NCBI GenBank assembly: GCA_903916355.1
Contig: CAIWWN010000081.1
Span: forward strand, 1 to 56,948
DNA length: 56,948 bases
Reading direction: 5' to 3'
From: an uncultured Burkholderiales bacterium
Lineage (GTDB): Bacteria > Pseudomonadota > Gammaproteobacteria > Burkholderiales > Burkholderiaceae_C
In this document: positions 54,340-56,948 of the stretch, piece after piece
Layout: every line of letters begins with the position of its first letter
Numbering within the stretch: the first letter of the stretch is position 1
The notes under the pieces: model-generated
Told to the model about the DNA's origin: nothing
What the model saw: only the letters and a program-made list of their open reading frames with translations
Databases searched by the model: none
Program-made: the position numbers and the translations under genes

Positions 54340-55980
54340 TCAGGGGTTGCGAATTTCGGCGCCTGCGCGCAGGTAAAACCACCAGTTCAGCACCAGGCAC
54401 AGCGCATAAAACACGGCAAAACCGTACATGGCCATTTGCGGTGTGCCGGCCTTGATCTGGGCGCCAATCACTACGGGAGCGATGAACGCACCGTAGGCGG
54501 CGATAGCCGAAGTCCAACCCAACACCGGCCCTGCCTGCGTGCGGTCAAAAATCACGCCGATGGTGCGGAAGGTGGAGCCGTTGCCGATACCGCTGGCGGT
54601 GAACAGCACGATGAACAGCACCATGAAGGGCATGAAGTACTGTTCAGGAGTGGCCGAGCCATACGCCAGCAACATCACATAACCCACCGCCACCGAGGCC
54701 AGCACCATCACGGCCGAGATGGCTTGTGTGACGATGGAGCCACCGATCTTGTCGGACACCCAGCCCCCCACAGGACGCACCAGCGCACCAATAAAGGGGC
54801 CGATCCAGGCGTAAGTCAGGGCCGAGGGGGCGTGCGGGTTTTTCAGCGTGTGCTGCATGATGCCGGCGGCATCGGGCACATGACTGATGCCGAAGATCAC
54901 GGTGATGGACAAGGGCAACGCCATCGAAAAACCAATGAAGGAACCGAAGGTCACGATGTACAGCAGCGTCAACGACCAGGTGTGCTTGTTCTTAAAGATG
55001 GCGAACTGCTTGGCGATGTTGTCCTTCATCGGACCAAAGGCGGCCAGGCGCATCACCATCAGGGTGCTGAACACAATCAACGGCATGGCAATCCACATGT
55101 TCAAAATGCCCAGCCCGGTGGGCGCAGGCAGGTACAGGTACAGACCGAGACCGGCCGGCACAAAGGACAGGGTGTAAAGCCAAATGATCTTGATGAAGGC
55201 CGACAAAGTGCCGCCGCTGTCCGGCGTCACCGTGTTCAGGTTGTTCATGCCGAAGTAAGCCAGCACCGACAAGGGAATCAGCGACAGCAACCAGGCAAAG
55301 CCGGCGTTCTGAATCCAGGTGGGCGTGCCCGCCACAATCTTGCCCAAAATCCAGCCGCTGTCTTTCACCAGCACCATGGCCTCACCGCCCATGCCGCCGA
55401 AGATGCTCAGGGTCATGACCAAAGGGATCACGATCTGCATGGTGGTGACACCGAAGTTGCCCAAACCCGCGTTCAAGCCCAGCGCCGTGCCCTGCAGGCG
55501 CTTAGGAAAGAAGGTGCTGATGTTGGACATGGAGCTGGCAAAGTTGCCGCCACCCACACCCGACCACAGCGCCATCAGCTGGAAGGCCCACAGCGGCCAT
55601 TCTTTGTGCTGCAGCACGATGCCGGTGCCCATGGCTGGCGCCAGCAGCATCGCCGTGGTCAAAAAGATGGTGTTGCGTCCACCGGCCACGCGAATCAAAA
55701 AAGACGCCGGGATGCGCATGGTGGCACCGGCCAGGCCCGCTATAGCTGTGAGCGAGAACAACTCCGCCTGGGTGAAGGGGAAACCCAGGTTGAGCATCTG
55801 CACCGTGATGATGCCCCACATGCCCCAGATGGCGAAGCCGCACAGCAGCGCCGGCACGGATATCCAGAGGTTGCGGTAGGCAATTCTTTTACCTGTTTTT
55901 TCCCAGAACTGTGCGTCTTCAGGACGCCAGTCTTGGATGTCCGCTGAACTGCCTGCGGAAGGGCTTGATTTCGGGTTCAT
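54340..55980 (-). CDS. narK2: Nitrate/nitrite transporter NarK2 type
   Basis: 546-residue MFS porter with about 12 helices. The ATG at 55980 has an AAGGAAC site and leads MNPKSSPSAGSSADIQDWRP, a hydrophilic N-tail of about 30 residues. The nitrate signature appears as MWSGVGGGNFASSMSNISTFFPKRLQGTALGLNAGLGNFG in sequence. NarK2 types exchange nitrate for nitrite. It follows narK1 by 19 bases; in some bacteria the two are fused, here they are separate. Confidence 0.95.
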   Translation of the reverse strand: MNPKSSPSAGSSADIQDWRPEDAQFWEKTGKRIAYRNLWISVPALLCGFAIWGMWGIITVQMLNLGFPFTQAELFSLTAIAGLAGATMRIPASFLIRVAGGRNTIFLTTAMLLAPAMGTGIVLQHKEWPLWAFQLMALWSGVGGGNFASSMSNISTFFPKRLQGTALGLNAGLGNFGVTTMQIVIPLVMTLSIFGGMGGEAMVLVKDSGWILGKIVAGTPTWIQNAGFAWLLSLIPLSVLAYFGMNNLNTVTPDSGGTLSAFIKIIWLYTLSFVPAGLGLYLYLPAPTGLGILNMWIAMPLIVFSTLMVMRLAAFGPMKDNIAKQFAIFKNKHTWSLTLLYIVTFGSFIGFSMALPLSITVIFGISHVPDAAGIMQHTLKNPHAPSALTYAWIGPFIGALVRPVGGWVSDKIGGSIVTQAISAVMVLASVAVGYVMLLAYGSATPEQYFMPFMVLFIVLFTASGIGNGSTFRTIGVIFDRTQAGPVLGWTSAIAAYGAFIAPVVIGAQIKAGTPQMAMYGFAVFYALCLVLNWWFYLRAGAEIRNP

Positions 55981-55999
55981 AGAGTTCCTTGCTTGGGGT

Positions 56000-56948
56000 T
56001 CAGGCACGCAGGCCTGGCTGCGAAAGTTCGACATGGGTCTGGCCCATCACGGGGGTTTTGCGGACTTCGGTCCAGTACATCCAGATGAGGGAAACCCAGA
56101 CCACGCCGTACATCAACATGAAGGCACTGCTGCGGATGCCGGTGAGGTCCAGCAGCGCGCCAAAAATGATCGGCAAGACAAAACCGCCCAAGCCGCCCGC
56201 CAAACCGACGATGCCGCTGATGACGCCAATGTTGTGGGGATAATCGTCAGCGATGTACTTGAAGACACTGGCTTTGCCAAACGCGAAGGCAATGCCCAGG
56301 ATGAACATCAGGCCGGTAAAGGCATAGACGTTCAAGCCGATGGCAAAAGTCTTGGGGCCGTTGACCGTGACGATGGTGAAGTCGGTTTGCGGATAGGACA
56401 GTAAAAACAAACAGATCCAACTCACCCACAGTACCCACCAAGTGATGCTGTGTGCGCCGTATTTGTCGCTGAGCACGCCGCCGACTGCGCGCAACACGCC
56501 ACCCGGCAAGGAAAAACAAGCCGCCAGCAAAGCGGCCACCCGGATGTCCAGACCGTACTCACCGATGTAGTACTGCACCATCCACAGCGCCAAGGCCACA
56601 TAGCCGCCAAACACGATGCTGTAGTACTGGCAATATTTAAGGACCTGGGGGTCTTTCAGCGCTTGGAGTTGTTCCTTGAGCGTCGCTTTGCTGGACACCC
56701 GATGCGAAGGCTCGCTGTAACTGAAAAACCAAAACAGCAGCGCGGCACCCGCCATGATGGCGGCATACACCTGCGGCACCGCAGCCCAGCCAAAGGCCAC
56801 GAGGATGACCGGCGCAACAAATTTGTTCACGGCGGAACCCGAATTGCCTGCACCGTAAACCCCCATCGCCATGCCTTGCTGGTCTTTGGGAAACCAACGG
56901 GCCACATAAGGGGTGCCCACTGAAAAAGACCCCCCAGCCAAACCCACA
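56000..56948 (-). CDS. narK1: Nitrate transporter NarK1 type, 5'-truncated by window edge
   Basis: The last 315 or so residues of an MFS nitrate porter; the N-terminus lies beyond base 56948. Visible is the nitrate signature GGSFSVGTPYVARWFPKDQQG and GVYGAGNSGSAVNKFVAP, plus GIVGLAGGLGGFVLPIIFG. NarK1 types are thought to be proton-nitrate symporters used to start nitrate respiration. It is the first visible gene of the nar operon; any FNR/NarL promoter lies outside the window. Confidence 0.93.
   Translation of the reverse strand, partial: VGLAGGSFSVGTPYVARWFPKDQQGMAMGVYGAGNSGSAVNKFVAPVILVAFGWAAVPQVYAAIMAGAALLFWFFSYSEPSHRVSSKATLKEQLQALKDPQVLKYCQYYSIVFGGYVALALWMVQYYIGEYGLDIRVAALLAACFSLPGGVLRAVGGVLSDKYGAHSITWWVLWVSWICLFLLSYPQTDFTIVTVNGPKTFAIGLNVYAFTGLMFILGIAFAFGKASVFKYIADDYPHNIGVISGIVGLAGGLGGFVLPIIFGALLDLTGIRSSAFMLMYGVVWVSLIWMYWTEVRKTPVMGQTHVELSQPGLRA

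Noticed and set aside
54436-55947. 503-codon open frame on the plus strand
   Set aside because: Antisense to narK2; extremely His/Gln/Arg-rich, typical of an antisense frame of a membrane protein gene.
1-56948. CRISPR array, tRNA, rRNA or intact insertion sequence
   Set aside because: No regularly spaced repeats, no cloverleaf-like or rRNA sequence and no intact transposase frame were seen by reading; a dedicated scan was not possible.

Overview
The window reads as a chromosomal segment of a betaproteobacterium, most likely Burkholderiales, family Comamonadaceae. The base composition is high in GC, genes are packed with many 4-base ATGA overlaps, orphan Bug/TctC-type periplasmic binding proteins are numerous, and gene orders such as rpsO-pnp, rpsU-yqeY and pmbA/yjgA-mog fit that group. 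I cannot name the genus from sequence alone. No rRNA, tRNA, CRISPR array or intact insertion sequence was seen.

Layout. 1-9735 is mostly housekeeping and transport: pnp (cut by the window edge), rpsO with its own terminator and leader structures, a class I aminotransferase, a small secreted protein, hslR, two orphan TctC-like binding proteins, an ABC binding protein, tsaD and a ModA-like protein with no signal peptide. 9758-14073 is an arsenic island: arsR-arsC-aqpS-arsH on the minus strand, divergent from a tandem-ATPase arsA on the plus strand. arsA carries an apparent frameshift in an A8 run, and no ArsB/Acr3 permease is present.

14036-25710 is the nitrate assimilation cluster: nasT (ANTAR antiterminator), nrtABD, nirB, nirD, nasA, ybiB and cobA. 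The nasT-nrtA gap holds a readable control region: two NtrC-like sites, a sigma-54 promoter, two hairpins with A1/G4 hexaloops (the ANTAR target signature) and an intrinsic terminator, all ahead of nrtA. 25902-28381 is a chromate resistance operon (chrB, chrA, rhodanese) whose predicted promoter implies a leaderless chrB mRNA with a palindrome over the start codon. 28387-31007 holds a decayed type I hsdM pseudogene beside a SEC-C/UPF0149 gene and a DUF1016 (YhcG-type) nuclease gene, probably the rest of a restriction/defence island.

31258-34453 returns to conserved genes (yidB-like, HI0933-family flavoprotein, rpsU, yqeY) and a MarR regulator. 34558-40027 is one tight operon under a perfect 9-bp palindrome: class III aminotransferase, TctC, TctB, TctA and a histone-deacetylase/acetylpolyamine-amidohydrolase-type enzyme. 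It looks like a self-contained uptake, deacetylation and transamination pathway for an unknown N-acetylated amine, and is my best candidate for an undescribed system. 40048-45323 is housekeeping (pmbA, yjgA, mog, cysE, trmJ, suhB).

45369-56948 is a respiratory nitrate reductase operon on the minus strand: narK1 (cut by the window end), narK2, narG, narH, narJ, narI, a parvulin-type peptidyl-prolyl isomerase, a nitroreductase-family protein and a hemerythrin-domain protein. The organism therefore both assimilates nitrate (NrtABD, NasA, NirBD, with siroheme from CobA) and respires it (NarGHI). The mog and cobA products supply cofactors to these enzymes.
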